Positions 8,756 through 17,270 of a DNA stretch of 64,000 bases are shown piece by piece. Under the pieces are notes generated by a model. The model made no database searches and was not told the DNA's origin. It worked only from the letters and a program-made list of their open reading frames with translations. A program made the position numbers and the translations under genes. Within the stretch, counting starts at the first letter, position 1. Each line of letters starts with the position of its first letter. Origin of the DNA: Kribbella rubisoli (GTDB lineage Bacteria > Actinomycetota > Actinomycetes > Propionibacteriales > Kribbellaceae); contig NZ_SHKR01000018.1 in the NCBI RefSeq assembly GCF_004217145.1, positions 356,351-420,350 on the forward strand, given 5' to 3'.

Positions 8756-9193
8756 TTATGGAGCGTTTGCTGCAGCCCTGGCCCGCTCGTCGGCGTATGC
8801 CCGCGCGTCCATGGCATCGAGGGCTGCGAGCCGCGCGTTCTCGACCGTCCATGCGGCGTAGTCGATGGCGTCGGCTGCGTCCGCTTCGGCCAAATCCGCG
8901 TCGGTGGCGGCCAGGTTGGCGTCGCGCTGCTCGTTGCGCTTCTCGATCTTCGCCTTCACATCGTCCATCTTGGCCGACGCGTCAGCCTTCATCTGCGCCC
9001 ACTTACTCTGCGCCTGCTCGGCGGTATCACCCGCCTTCTGTTCGACGTCCTTGCCGGCCTGATCGAGGTCGACCTGGGCCTGGTCGATTCGCGAGCGCAG
9101 TTTGTCGCGCGACTCGCCGGCCGCGCTCTTCACCGCGGACAGCCCCTCGGCAGTGCGCTTCTCGAGGGCCTCGAACTGCGTGGAGAAATCCAT
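8756..9193 (-). CDS. Charged, alanine-rich coiled-coil protein, unknown function
   Basis: A 145-residue soluble protein composed nearly throughout of Ala, Asp, Glu, Lys and Gln in helical heptad-like patterns (for example RSRIDQAQVDLDQAGKDVEQ and KADASAKMDDVKAKIEKRN), with no hydrophobic segment. Such apolipoprotein-like or stress-type helical proteins are common in actinomycetes and have no settled role. The ATG at 9193 is preceded by a purine-rich GGGAGGGA ribosome binding site. It stands alone, at the edge of about 1 kb of DNA without clear genes. Confidence 0.6.
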   Translation of the reverse strand: MDFSTQFEALEKRTAEGLSAVKSAAGESRDKLRSRIDQAQVDLDQAGKDVEQKAGDTAEQAQSKWAQMKADASAKMDDVKAKIEKRNEQRDANLAATDADLAEADAADAIDYAAWTVENARLAALDAMDARAYADERARAAANAP

Positions 9194-10239
9194 CTCGTTC
9201 CCTCCCCTTACTCGACTCCGGAGCCTGCTTCCGACAGATACAGCCAACTCCTGGTGAAGACCCATGACAACCCCGAGCCCGCGATCTTCGAGGTCGACCG
9301 GAGTCGACCTTGCGCGGGACGCCAGCGCCGCACCCGCGAGCCGGTTCCGCATTGCAGAAGTCCGAGAAATCAATGACCGCGGGGAGCGCCAGCCAGTTGT
9401 TCGCTGGCCGGGTGGCACGTAGCGCGTCGGGGGCACGGCAGGCCCGGGATCGGAAGCCAGGGGGGAAGACACTCAGCTGGGCTGCGCCGACGAAGTCGGC
9501 CACGTCCAAGGGCCCGCAGGACCGGCTTGCCTGCGAGCACACGGCGTCGGTGGGCAGGACAACGGTGATCGCAGACCAGCCCACGCGACCCCCGGAGGCC
9601 TGGACTGGACCGTGTCGGACTCGGGCACGCCGCCAACTGCTGCCCGTCCGGCTACCCCCAGGGTCTACCGATGGCTGGCAGCTTGTCACGGGCACCTCTG
9701 CAAACACACCCAGCTGCAGGACACCTTCGGGTGGAACATGCTGGCTCTGGTTGACGGCGTACCGCGCACCCTGAACTCCCCGCCGGGACCAGCTCATTCG
9801 GCAGCGGGTACGGGCGGGTATGTCACCCCGCCTGTCCCGTGCAGCGGCCAGCGCTCGCCTGCACGCCGAGAGTTCATTGATCCGCTCGTGAAGAACCGGC
9901 GACTCCACCCAACGCCTCCAATGTCATTCAGCTCGTCGACGAGGCCCACCAACGGGCACCGCGCGCCAGACCCTAAAGCCGCTCGATAGACGACCGATAG
10001 CACCACCACACGCGCACTCTCAGGGACTCCGCGTCGTGGGACCGGCCTGACAGACGTCTACGCAACTGGGTCGATGAGGCGCCGTGGGCTCGAAGGCGCC
10101 GTGCGGGTATGGCAGATGGCTTACCCGGAGGTCGACGTCCGATGGCATGTCGCGCCCGGTGCGGTCGAGGGCGTCGTACTTGCGGAGTTGGCCGCAGCTG
10201 TGGTGACGGTGCTGGAACCACACCTTGTTCCCCCGGACC
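9194..10239. other. About 1 kb without a recognisable gene
   Basis: Both strands carry open frames here, but they have odd composition (many Cys, Arg, Ser and Pro in mixed order), no ribosome binding sites and no family I recognise. Together with the truncated gene that follows, this looks like degenerate accessory DNA. No repeat, tRNA or terminator was seen. Confidence 0.5.
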
Positions 10240-10365
10240 ATGCTGTACGTCGCCGCCACGACAGCACTGTTCGCCGTCGGCGCACACCTGGCCGCATACA
10301 GGATCCCGAACCCGGATGACTGCGATCTGGCGTATAACGGGTGGCGCGAGGGTGGTGGCTTCTGA
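10240..10365 (+). CDS. Possible 41-residue membrane peptide
   Basis: An ATG at 10240 opens a 41-codon frame. Its product has one hydrophobic segment (LYVAATTALFAVGAHLAAYRI) and then a short polar tail (PNPDDCDLAYNGW) ending 24 bases before the next plus-strand start. No clear ribosome binding site is present, so the evidence is composition only. If real, it is a small membrane peptide translated with the truncated secreted-protein gene behind it; it could equally be a fragment of decayed DNA. Confidence 0.3.
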   Translation: MLYVAATTALFAVGAHLAAYRIPNPDDCDLAYNGWREGGGF

Positions 10366-10389
10366 TCAGCCACCACCTCTAGGAGCAAC

Positions 10390-10640
10390 ATGCCGCACCG
10401 ATTTCGCAGGCTGCGTCGTTGGCCGATGCTTGTCGTCATGGCCGCGGTCACGGCCGTGGTCATGCTGGCGGGAACGATCACCGCGTCGCAGCAGGCCAGT
10501 GCGAACACCGGACTGGTCGCCGTACCGGGTGATCTGACCAACTTCGTCATCGCGGGTGCACCGACCTGGTACTTCGCCCGGGCCAATAGTCACGACGCCT
10601 GCTGGCCGTCGCCGGCCTTCGTCGGCGCCAACAACGATCA
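10390..10640 (+). pseudogene. 3'-truncated gene for a secreted protein
   Basis: A good ribosome binding site (AGGAG) precedes the ATG. The product begins with a clear signal peptide (basic RFRRLRRW, hydrophobic core about 13-30, likely cleavage after QASA) and then GAPTWYFARANSHDACWPSPAF, which looks like the start of a mature extracellular domain. At about residue 83 the sense ends: the frame continues to 11091 but from about 10640 it only reads the complement of the convergent membrane-protein genes. The gene therefore seems to have lost its 3' part where it meets 10638-11566. The family was not identified. Confidence 0.5.
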
Positions 10641-10898
10641 GGTCCCGCGGCGCCGCTGGCAAACTGGCCGGACGCCCACCCGGACCGTCTCGGGTGCTGT
10701 CGAACTGGTCGACAGCGGACCATACCTGACCAGCACCACGCACATGAGTTGGATCGCGGCCACACCTGCCAGTGCGAATGCGCCAGTACCGCGGAGCGCA
10801 GCGCGGTCGTTCAATACTCCGAAGACGGCGAGCAAAGTCTCGGCCATTGCCGCGACCAAAAGCCACTGCGAACGACGCTTCTGGGCAACGAGCCTCAC
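10638..10898 (-). CDS. Small two-helix membrane protein coupled to the PadR-regulated gene
   Basis: An 86-residue protein whose GTG start overlaps the TGA of the upstream gene by 4 bases (GTGA at 10895-10898), good evidence that it is translated. Two hydrophobic segments are visible (about WLLVAAMAETLLAVFGVL and GAFALAGVAAIQLMCVVLV) separated by a short polar loop; the C-terminus is polar. Family and role are unknown. It is the third gene of a PadR regulator/membrane protein cassette and probably works with the 223-residue membrane protein. Confidence 0.55.
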   Translation of the reverse strand: MRLVAQKRRSQWLLVAAMAETLLAVFGVLNDRAALRGTGAFALAGVAAIQLMCVVLVRYGPLSTSSTAPETVRVGVRPVCQRRRGT

Positions 10899-11566
10899 GG
10901 GACAGGCCGGTAGGGCGATCCGGTCCTCCGGGGACGAGCCAGACCGCCGGTCACGGCAAGACCGGCACCCACCACGCCGAGGAACACCGACAACAGGCCG
11001 GCGCCGAACAGCAGACTCAGGTTCACGTAGGTGCGCATCGAGGTGTACCCGCTGCCGGCCAGCCCGTCGATCTTTGCTTGCTGGCGGCTGATGACGTCCA
11101 GGAACACGTTGTCGATCACCGCGTAGGTACCGATCGTCAACGCTCCGATCACCACGCCCGTAGTACCACCGGCCAGTGCGAGCACCCGCCAGTCGCTCGT
11201 CACCCGAGCCGTCAGTACGCCGATGATGACGAAGGCGCCGAAGACCGCCAGGTAGCTGATCAGCACCGACGCACCGTCGGTGTCCTCGGTGGTCGGGAAG
11301 ACCACGTTCGACAGCACGATCTCGATACTCAGAGCGACCCAGACGATCCCTGCGGCGAGGAACGCCCGGCGCAGGGCAGCTCCGATCTCCGGAGCTCTGG
11401 AGCGCCCCGCCGTCAGATGGGCATCGACCACCCCACGCAGGAGATCGAGCGCCACCCGGATGCGGGTGCGCAGGCTCATCGGCCGGAGGTCGTCGAGGAC
11501 CTGGCTCATCTCGTCGCCGTACTGCCGCCGCCACCGAGCCGGGTAGAGCCGGATCAGGCGCTTCAT
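10895..11566 (-). CDS. PadR-associated integral membrane protein
   Basis: A 223-residue protein with a basic, amphipathic N-terminus (KRLIRLYPARWRRQYGDEM, a pattern common in membrane proteins encoded beside PadR regulators in actinomycetes) and about four hydrophobic segments between residues 65 and 215. Its ATG overlaps the stop of the PadR gene by 4 bases and its own stop overlaps the next gene, making a tightly coupled three-gene cassette. No transporter motif such as an ATP-binding site is present. It may be the regulated target, for example in antibiotic or stress response, but that is inferred from the arrangement only. Confidence 0.65.
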   Translation of the reverse strand: MKRLIRLYPARWRRQYGDEMSQVLDDLRPMSLRTRIRVALDLLRGVVDAHLTAGRSRAPEIGAALRRAFLAAGIVWVALSIEIVLSNVVFPTTEDTDGASVLISYLAVFGAFVIIGVLTARVTSDWRVLALAGGTTGVVIGALTIGTYAVIDNVFLDVISRQQAKIDGLAGSGYTSMRTYVNLSLLFGAGLLSVFLGVVGAGLAVTGGLARPRRTGSPYRPVP

Positions 11567-11871
11567 GCGAACGCTGTCAGACGTTTGAGGCCGACCGTGC
11601 TGACCTGGCGCGCCTGTTCCAGATACGTCCGTAGAGCCTGCACCCCGGTCGGCGTGATCTGGTACGGCCGGCGTCGTTCCTCCTCCGGTAAGGCCTCAAT
11701 CAACCGGCTCTTCTGTAGCCGACTCAGTGCCGCGTAGAGCGTTCCCGGCCCGACCACTGTGCCCGCGAGTCCCTCGATGTCCTTGATCAGCGCGTACCCA
11801 TGCTTCGGGCCACCGGCAAGGCTGGTCAGGATCAACACACTCGGTTCGGCAAATCTCCCCAGACCATCCAT
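11563..11871 (-). CDS. PadR-family transcriptional regulator
   Basis: A 102-residue winged-helix protein typical of small PadR regulators: LILTSLAGGPKHGYALIKDIE (helix 1-2 with the diagnostic HGYALIKDI), GTLYAALSRLQKSRLIE (recognition helix), then the wing RRPYQITPTGVQALRTYL. The ATG at 11871 is chosen because it gives the standard family length; the frame extends 15 codons further upstream. PadR proteins usually repress their own operon and respond to a small ligand. The stop overlaps the next start by 4 bases, so the two membrane proteins behind it are the likely targets. Confidence 0.85.
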   Translation of the reverse strand: MDGLGRFAEPSVLILTSLAGGPKHGYALIKDIEGLAGTVVGPGTLYAALSRLQKSRLIEALPEEERRRPYQITPTGVQALRTYLEQARQVSTVGLKRLTAFA

Positions 11872-12288
11872 CCGCCCCACACCCCCACTATTCCGCGACA
11901 CGCTATATCGCCTCACGTAATACTAGGATCGATCCGACGCTCTGGGAACCCCTGGTCAGCCCGCCGCACCCGCCTCCTGCAGATCCCGGTCGACCACGTC
12001 CGATCCGTGCGCCGGACCTATTCCGCCGGCTGCGCGGACTACTGGCGATCGTCGCCTGGACTGCGCGACGCGAGGACCCGGTACGACGCGACGAACTGGA
12101 TCGCCTCAATGAGCAGCCTCGTGGTGTCCAACCGGCATTCCGCACACCCGCCAGGTCCAAGCCCTGCGCTGAGGCCTGTCGATCGGGTGCGCCGGCTCGC
12201 TTGCTCGGACAGTCGCGGATGCCATCCCAAAGTCTCGCTGCCTCAAACGTTGAGCTCGGTCTGTGTCAGTGGGCCGAGGAGGCAGCGG
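11872..12288. other. Gene-free stretch between the PadR cassette and the integrase
   Basis: About 400 bp with no convincing coding frame. The integrase reading frame is open upstream through this stretch, but that part has no ribosome binding site and none of the arm-binding-domain character. This is where an attachment site, an excisionase or a divergent promoter would be expected; none could be identified by eye. Confidence 0.45.
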
Positions 12289-13602
12289 GTGGCCTTTGCG
12301 AAGGATCAGTGGACGAAGGCTGTTACGCAGTCCGATGGGAAGGTCAAGCGGGAGCGGGACGATAAGCGTTGGGGGCACGGTAAGCGTTGGCTGGGGGTTT
12401 GGACCGATCCGCAGGGGAAGGAGAAGTCTCGGGCGTTCGACACCAAGGTTCAGGCGTTGCGGTATGCGAATGGGATGGAGACGGATCGGGATCGTGGGGA
12501 CTATCTCGATCCGAACGCCGGAACGGTGCGACTGGCGGAGATCTGGCCACGGTGGATCGGCTCCCGGACCATCGATCCTGCGAGCGAGATTCAGTACGAG
12601 TCGAAGTGGCGGCTGCACGTCGAGCCGGTGTTCGGGCGGCGGATGGTCAAGGGCATCTTGCCGTCTGAGGTCGCGGTCTGGCTGACAGATCTCATGGGCG
12701 CCTATGGGCCATCGACGGCCAGGAGCGCGTTCCTGGTGCTCAACGGGTGCCTTGAACTCGCGGTGGCGGACGAACTCATCAAACGGAACCCAGGCCAGTC
12801 GAAGGTCGTCAAGAAGCCCAGTAGACGGTTCTCCAAAGTCGTTGCCTGGTCGGATGACATGGTGGAGCGCATCGTCGAGGCGCACCCTGAGCGGTTCAGG
12901 TTGCTTCCGACGATCGCATCGGCGGCCGGGTTGCGGCAGGGCGAGATGTTCGGGCTCTCGGTTGACGACTTCGACTTCAGCCTGATGCTCATCAGAGTCC
13001 GTCGCCAGGTGAAGCGACTCGGAAAGAAGTTCGTCTTCGCGCTCCCGAAGAACGACAAGGAGCGGTTCGTTCCGATGGCACCCGTGTTCGCGGAGGCGGT
13101 CAAGAGCCACATCGAGCGTTTCGGAACGACCACCATCTCGCTGCCGTGGGAGCGGCTCGACGGCGATGTCCAGGAGCATGACTTGATCTTCAGCTGGCCG
13201 GACGGTCGACACCTTACGGCGCGTCTGCATGACGAGCTCGTGTGGAAGCCTGCGCTTGCTGCGGCCGGCGTGATCCCGCCGCCGTACAAGGACAGCCGTG
13301 GCCGTCGGCGGTTCAAGACCGATCGCACGACCGGACTGCACGCGCTCCGTCACTACTTCGCAAGCATCACGCTCGCGGACGGGGTCAACATCAAGGAGCT
13401 CTCCGAGTACCTCGGTCACCACGATCCGGGGTTCACGCTGCAGATGTACACGCATATGCTGCCGTCGTCCTACGACCGCGCTCGGCAGGCTGTCGACCGG
13501 CGGCTGGCGCGACTTGCGCAACGGCTGACGGAGCAGTCACGGAGCAGTGCCGATCAGAGCTGGGATCTCGACGAGATAGATCGAGGTCCCGGCCCGCTCT
13601 GA
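12289..13602 (+). CDS. Tyrosine-type site-specific integrase
   Basis: A 437-residue phage/ICE-type integrase. Residues 25-75 form an AP2-like arm-binding domain (RWLGVWTDPQGKEKSRAFDTK), 80-165 the SAM-like core-binding domain, and 190-405 the catalytic domain with the full set: Arg216 (AAGLRQGE), Lys254, His351 and Arg354 (HALRH), His377 (LGHH) and nucleophile Tyr387 (QMYTHM). The GTG at 12289 is chosen because GAGGAGG lies 7 bases upstream. Wobble positions look less GC-biased than in the neighbours, suggesting recent arrival. No excisionase, replication or transfer gene accompanies it, so it is probably what remains of an integrated element. Confidence 0.88.
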   Translation: MAFAKDQWTKAVTQSDGKVKRERDDKRWGHGKRWLGVWTDPQGKEKSRAFDTKVQALRYANGMETDRDRGDYLDPNAGTVRLAEIWPRWIGSRTIDPASEIQYESKWRLHVEPVFGRRMVKGILPSEVAVWLTDLMGAYGPSTARSAFLVLNGCLELAVADELIKRNPGQSKVVKKPSRRFSKVVAWSDDMVERIVEAHPERFRLLPTIASAAGLRQGEMFGLSVDDFDFSLMLIRVRRQVKRLGKKFVFALPKNDKERFVPMAPVFAEAVKSHIERFGTTTISLPWERLDGDVQEHDLIFSWPDGRHLTARLHDELVWKPALAAAGVIPPPYKDSRGRRRFKTDRTTGLHALRHYFASITLADGVNIKELSEYLGHHDPGFTLQMYTHMLPSSYDRARQAVDRRLARLAQRLTEQSRSSADQSWDLDEIDRGPGPL

Positions 13603-13641
13603 GAGGAACTCGGAGTAGCCCGGAAGGCGTTACGAACAAGG

Positions 13642-14844
13642 CTATTTCAGCTCGGCCGACGTCTTGCCTAACAGTCTGCGAGCAATGATCAGCTGCTGGA
13701 TCTGCTGGGTTCCCTCGAAGATGTCGAGGATTTTGCTGTCTCGGGACCACTTCTCGAGGAGTTCGTGTTCGGAGTAGCCGAGGGTGCCGGTCAGTTCTAC
13801 GCAGCGGAGGGTTATGTCGTTGGCGGTGCGGCCGGCTTTGGCTTTGGCTATGGAGGCTTGGAGGGAGTTGGGTTGGGCGTTGTCGGCCATCCAGGCGGCC
13901 TGGAGGGTGAGGAGGTAGGCGGCTTCCCAGTCGGCTTCCATCGAGAGGTACGTCGCGGCGGCGGCGGGCTGTAGATGGATGGGGCGGTCGTAGTCGACGT
14001 GTACGCCGGCCTCCGCCAACAGGTCCCGGGTGAGTTCCAGGGACGCGCGGGCGCAGCCGACCGCCATCGCCGCGACCAGCGGACGGGTGTTGTCGAACGT
14101 CTGCATGACGCCCGCGAAGCCCTTGTCGATATCGGCCGTGCCGAGCAGGTTCGAGCGCGGTACGCGGCAGTTCTCGAAGCGGATGGTCGCGGTGTCGGAC
14201 GCGCGGATGCCGAGCTTGTGCTCGAGGCGTTCGACCGTCATGCCGGGCGTGTCCTTCATGACCACGAACGACTTGATCGCTGCCCGGCCGAGCGTCTTGT
14301 CGAGCGTCGCCCACACCACCACGGCATCGCACCGGCCGCCGGCGGTGACGAAGATCTTCTCGCCGTTCAGCACGTAGTCGTCGCCGTCGAGCCGCGCGGT
14401 CGTCTGGATGTTCGCCGAGTCGGAGCCGCAGTCCGGCTCGGTGATGGCCATCGCGGCCCACACACCGTCGAACCGCTGCAACTGCTCGTCCGACGCCACG
14501 GATGCGATCGCCGAGTTGCCGAGTCCCTGCCGCGGCATCGACAGCAGCAGCCCGACATCACCCCAGCACATCTCCATGATCGACAGGACCGACGACAGGT
14601 TCGACCCGTTGACGACGCCCTCTTCCCCAGCCGAAGGACGTCGTACGCCGGAAGCCCCCGCGCCCGAGCCGGTGCCTGAGGCCCCTAATCCGTCGACCAT
14701 CGCGGCGAGCATGTCCAGCTCGACCGGGTACTCGTGCTCGGCCAGGTCGTACCGGCGCGAATTCGGCCGCAGCATCTCCGCCGCGACCTGATGCGCCTGG
14801 TTGACGAAGGCCCGGAACTTGCGCGGAGTCTCGAGGTTGATCAT
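13642..14844 (-). CDS. Acyl-CoA dehydrogenase, catalytic-type subunit
   Basis: A 400-residue acyl-CoA dehydrogenase. It shows AITEPDCGSDSANIQTTA (the FAD/substrate-binding signature), GEKIFVTAGGRCDAVVVWA, and the C-terminal DIFEGTQQIQQLIIARRLLG, whose Glu is the usual catalytic base. A low-complexity insert (GASGTGSGAGASGVRRPSAG, about 55-74) is unusual. The ATG at 14844 overlaps the stop of the upstream dehydrogenase (TGATG), so the two are translationally coupled and may form a heteromeric enzyme of the kind known for actinobacterial sterol and fatty-acid pathways. Substrate unknown. Confidence 0.88.
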   Translation of the reverse strand: MINLETPRKFRAFVNQAHQVAAEMLRPNSRRYDLAEHEYPVELDMLAAMVDGLGASGTGSGAGASGVRRPSAGEEGVVNGSNLSSVLSIMEMCWGDVGLLLSMPRQGLGNSAIASVASDEQLQRFDGVWAAMAITEPDCGSDSANIQTTARLDGDDYVLNGEKIFVTAGGRCDAVVVWATLDKTLGRAAIKSFVVMKDTPGMTVERLEHKLGIRASDTATIRFENCRVPRSNLLGTADIDKGFAGVMQTFDNTRPLVAAMAVGCARASLELTRDLLAEAGVHVDYDRPIHLQPAAAATYLSMEADWEAAYLLTLQAAWMADNAQPNSLQASIAKAKAGRTANDITLRCVELTGTLGYSEHELLEKWSRDSKILDIFEGTQQIQQLIIARRLLGKTSAELK

Positions 14845-16148
14845 CAGACCAGCACCGCCCCTTCCATCACGCCGATCGCTCGCAGGTCGCGGTACCAGCG
14901 CTCCACCGGATGCTCCTTCACGAACCCGTGCCCGCCGAGCAGTTGTACGCCGTCCGTCCCGATCTGCATGCCCTTCTCGGTGCACAACCGCCGCGCCAAT
15001 GCCACCTCCCGGGCGAACGAAAGCCCTTGCGTAGCACGCGATCCGGCCCGATACGTCACGAGTTTCATGCCTTCGAGCTCGATCCCGATGTTCGCGACCA
15101 TGAACGCGACCGACTGCCGATGGCTGATCGGCTCGCCGAAGGCCTCCCGCGAGTTCACGTACGGCGTGACGTAGTCGAGCACCGCCCGCGCCGTACCGAG
15201 GGCCAATGCACACCACCCGAGCCGCGACAACCGCACGCACTCGGCGTAGTCGTCCAACGATCCGAGCGGCACGGCCGGCACATCGGTCAGGATCACCCGG
15301 CTCAGCGAAGCGGCCCGCAGCCCCATCGAAGGCTCCGCCTCGATCACCACTCCCGGGTGATCAGCCTCCACCACGAACAACCGCGGACCGGCGTCCGTCT
15401 GCGCGCCGATCACGAACAGCTCCGCCTCGGCGCCTCGCGGTACCAACGACTTCACGCCGTTCAGCAGCCCACCCGTGAACCGTGTGCGCACCGAGAACGG
15501 ATCGAACACCGGCCGCGGCTCGACCAACGCCAGCGCGGCGGCCGGCACAGATGAGCCGGTGAAGGAGGGCAGGTACGTCGCCTGCTGCGTCTCGTCGCCC
15601 CACAACGAGATCGCCGTACTCACCGCCGACGGCGCCAGACACGCGACCGCCTGGCCCATGTCGCCGTACGCGAGCGCCTCGGCGACGAGTACGCCGGTCA
15701 TCGCGGACCGCTCGGTGACGATGCCGCCGAGCTCCTCCGGGACCTCGATCAGGCTCAGCCCCAGCTCGGCCGACGACTCCAGAACCTTGGCCTCCGTGGC
15801 GCAGGCCGTGTCGGCCGCAGAAGCAGCAGGCCGCAGTACGTCGGAGGCGAACGAGCGGACGACGTCGACCATCATCTGCTGGTCCTCGGTCGGCGTCAGG
15901 TCGAACCGTCCAGTTCCCTTCGCTGCAGGCAACCGCGACGGGCCGGTCAGCTTCGTAGCGGCCGAGAACCGCCGAGAGAGCGCTCCCGCCGTCCGGAATC
16001 CGGTCTTGGTCGCCTCGAACACCACCCGCTCGGCCGGCTTCCGCAGCCCGAACCGGTCGATCGCCCGCCACCGGGCCAGCTTGTTGAGCAGGGCCACGCC
16101 GACCCCGATCGCGTCCCGGCGCCCGCGGGTCTTCTCCTGAAGGCTCAT
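14844..16148 (-). CDS. Acyl-CoA dehydrogenase-like protein, probable partner subunit
   Basis: A 434-residue member of the acyl-CoA dehydrogenase superfamily with an N-terminal extension (about 1-80) of basic helical character. The middle region has the domain order of the family, and the C-terminal part shows TDGVQLLGGHGFVKEHPVERWYRD. The usual EGT-QI motif with the catalytic Glu at the C-terminus is not seen; the protein ends at RAIGVMEGAVLV. It is coupled by a 1-base stop/start overlap to the second dehydrogenase, which has the Glu. I infer an alpha/beta pair in which this subunit may be non-catalytic or use another base. Confidence 0.82.
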   Translation of the reverse strand: MSLQEKTRGRRDAIGVGVALLNKLARWRAIDRFGLRKPAERVVFEATKTGFRTAGALSRRFSAATKLTGPSRLPAAKGTGRFDLTPTEDQQMMVDVVRSFASDVLRPAASAADTACATEAKVLESSAELGLSLIEVPEELGGIVTERSAMTGVLVAEALAYGDMGQAVACLAPSAVSTAISLWGDETQQATYLPSFTGSSVPAAALALVEPRPVFDPFSVRTRFTGGLLNGVKSLVPRGAEAELFVIGAQTDAGPRLFVVEADHPGVVIEAEPSMGLRAASLSRVILTDVPAVPLGSLDDYAECVRLSRLGWCALALGTARAVLDYVTPYVNSREAFGEPISHRQSVAFMVANIGIELEGMKLVTYRAGSRATQGLSFAREVALARRLCTEKGMQIGTDGVQLLGGHGFVKEHPVERWYRDLRAIGVMEGAVLV

Positions 16149-16157
16149 GCGGCCAAC

Positions 16158-16174
16158 TGTAAACCGAAGTTACA
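16158..16174. promoter_or_regulatory. Dyad upstream of the acyl-CoA dehydrogenase pair
   Basis: TGTAAACCGAAGTTACA has inverted TGTAA/TTACA arms around a 7-base centre, ending 10 bases before the start of the 14844-16148 gene and inside the divergent promoter region shared with the LacI gene. Size and shape suit a TetR- or LacI-type repressor site; the regulator is not identified. Confidence 0.4.
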
Positions 16175-16223
16175 ACCCAGGTCACGCTGTAGCCTGACGC
16201 AACCGGTCCGAAGGAGCGCAGCA

Positions 16224-17207
16224 GTGGCGGTCAGCATGTCCGACGTGGCCCGCCATGCAGGCGTGTCTCAGCGCACCGTCTCGAACGTGGTGAACAACTA
16301 CGTCCACGTCTCCCCCGCGACCCGCGCCCGCGTCCAGGCCAGCCTCGACGCCCTCGGCTACCGCCCGAACACCGCGGCCCGCCGCCTGCGGACCGGCCGC
16401 ACCGGCACCGTCACCCTGGCCGTCCCCACGTTCCGCGAGCGGTACTTCGCCGACCTCGCCGAAGCCGTCATCGCCGCTGCGCGCGACCGCGGTACGACGA
16501 TCCTCGTCGAGACGACCGGCGGCCGCCACGACCTCGAGGTCGAGCTGCTCCGCGGTGGCGGCGACGTCCTCACCGACGGCGTGATCATGAGCGCGGTCTC
16601 GCTCAGCCGCACCGACCAGCGCAGTACGCACCCGGTCGTGCTTGTCGGCGACCGTGAGCCCGGCAGCGCGATCGACCATGTCGGCATCAAGAACCGTGAG
16701 GCGGCTCAGGCCGCTGTCACGCATCTGCTCGACACCGGCCGGCAACGGATCCTGCTGCTCGGAGCGAACCACGGCCCGAGACGCTCGTACCAACTCCGCC
16801 GCCAGGGTTATCAGGCCGCGCTCAAGAAACGCGGGATCGACCTCGACCCCGCCCTGATCGTCGACTGCGACTGGACCACCACGACTGCCGCCCAAGCGAT
16901 CAGCCAGACCTTCCCACAGTTGCGCCCTGACGGCATCTTCGCGATGAACGACTCCGCGGCGCTCGGCGCGCTCCGGGCGCTGCAGCGCGGCACCATCGAC
17001 GTACCAGGCGACGTGTCCGTCATCGGCTTCGACGACATCGTCGAGTCGAGCCTGTCCACACCGACTCTCAGCACGATCGCTCCGCTCCTCGACGACCTCG
17101 CCAGCTCAGCGCTCGACCTGCTCGATGAGCAGTTGGACGACGATCACGTCCCGCAGCACCGGATGGCCGGCTATGAACTCCGCGTCCGGGAGAGCACCAC
17201 CCGCTGA
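16224..17207 (+). CDS. LacI-family transcriptional regulator
   Basis: A 327-residue LacI-type repressor. The N-terminal helix-turn-helix and hinge are complete (SDVARHAGVSQRTVSNVVNN, then RPNTAARRLRTGRT, about residues 5-65), followed by a periplasmic-binding-protein-like effector domain with the dimer motifs PDGIFAMNDSAALGALRAL and VSVIGFDDI. It starts with GTG at 16224. It is expected to bind a sugar or sugar-like ligand and to control the dehydrogenase genes that start 63 bp downstream on the same strand; a near-perfect palindrome with a central CG lies exactly there. Confidence 0.88.
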   Translation: MAVSMSDVARHAGVSQRTVSNVVNNYVHVSPATRARVQASLDALGYRPNTAARRLRTGRTGTVTLAVPTFRERYFADLAEAVIAAARDRGTTILVETTGGRHDLEVELLRGGGDVLTDGVIMSAVSLSRTDQRSTHPVVLVGDREPGSAIDHVGIKNREAAQAAVTHLLDTGRQRILLLGANHGPRRSYQLRRQGYQAALKKRGIDLDPALIVDCDWTTTTAAQAISQTFPQLRPDGIFAMNDSAALGALRALQRGTIDVPGDVSVIGFDDIVESSLSTPTLSTIAPLLDDLASSALDLLDEQLDDDHVPQHRMAGYELRVRESTTR

Positions 17208-17244
17208 TCCACCTCGACCATCGCGCAAACCCTTGTGGACAGGA

Positions 17245-17260
17245 TTTGCTACGTAGTAAA
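17245..17260. promoter_or_regulatory. Candidate LacI-type operator before the dehydrogenase operon
   Basis: TTTGCTACGTAGTAAA is symmetric at 14 of 16 positions and centred on CG, the hallmark of LacI-family operators. It ends 10 bases before the ATG at 17271, so a bound repressor would cover the transcription or translation start. The neighbouring LacI gene is the obvious candidate regulator. Confidence 0.55.
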
Positions 17261-17270
17261 TTCCGGCAGC

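Noticed and set aside
11800..12288. Long N-terminal extension of the integrase
   Set aside because: The frame is open, but a strong ribosome binding site lies before GTG 12289 and the upstream part has no integrase character.
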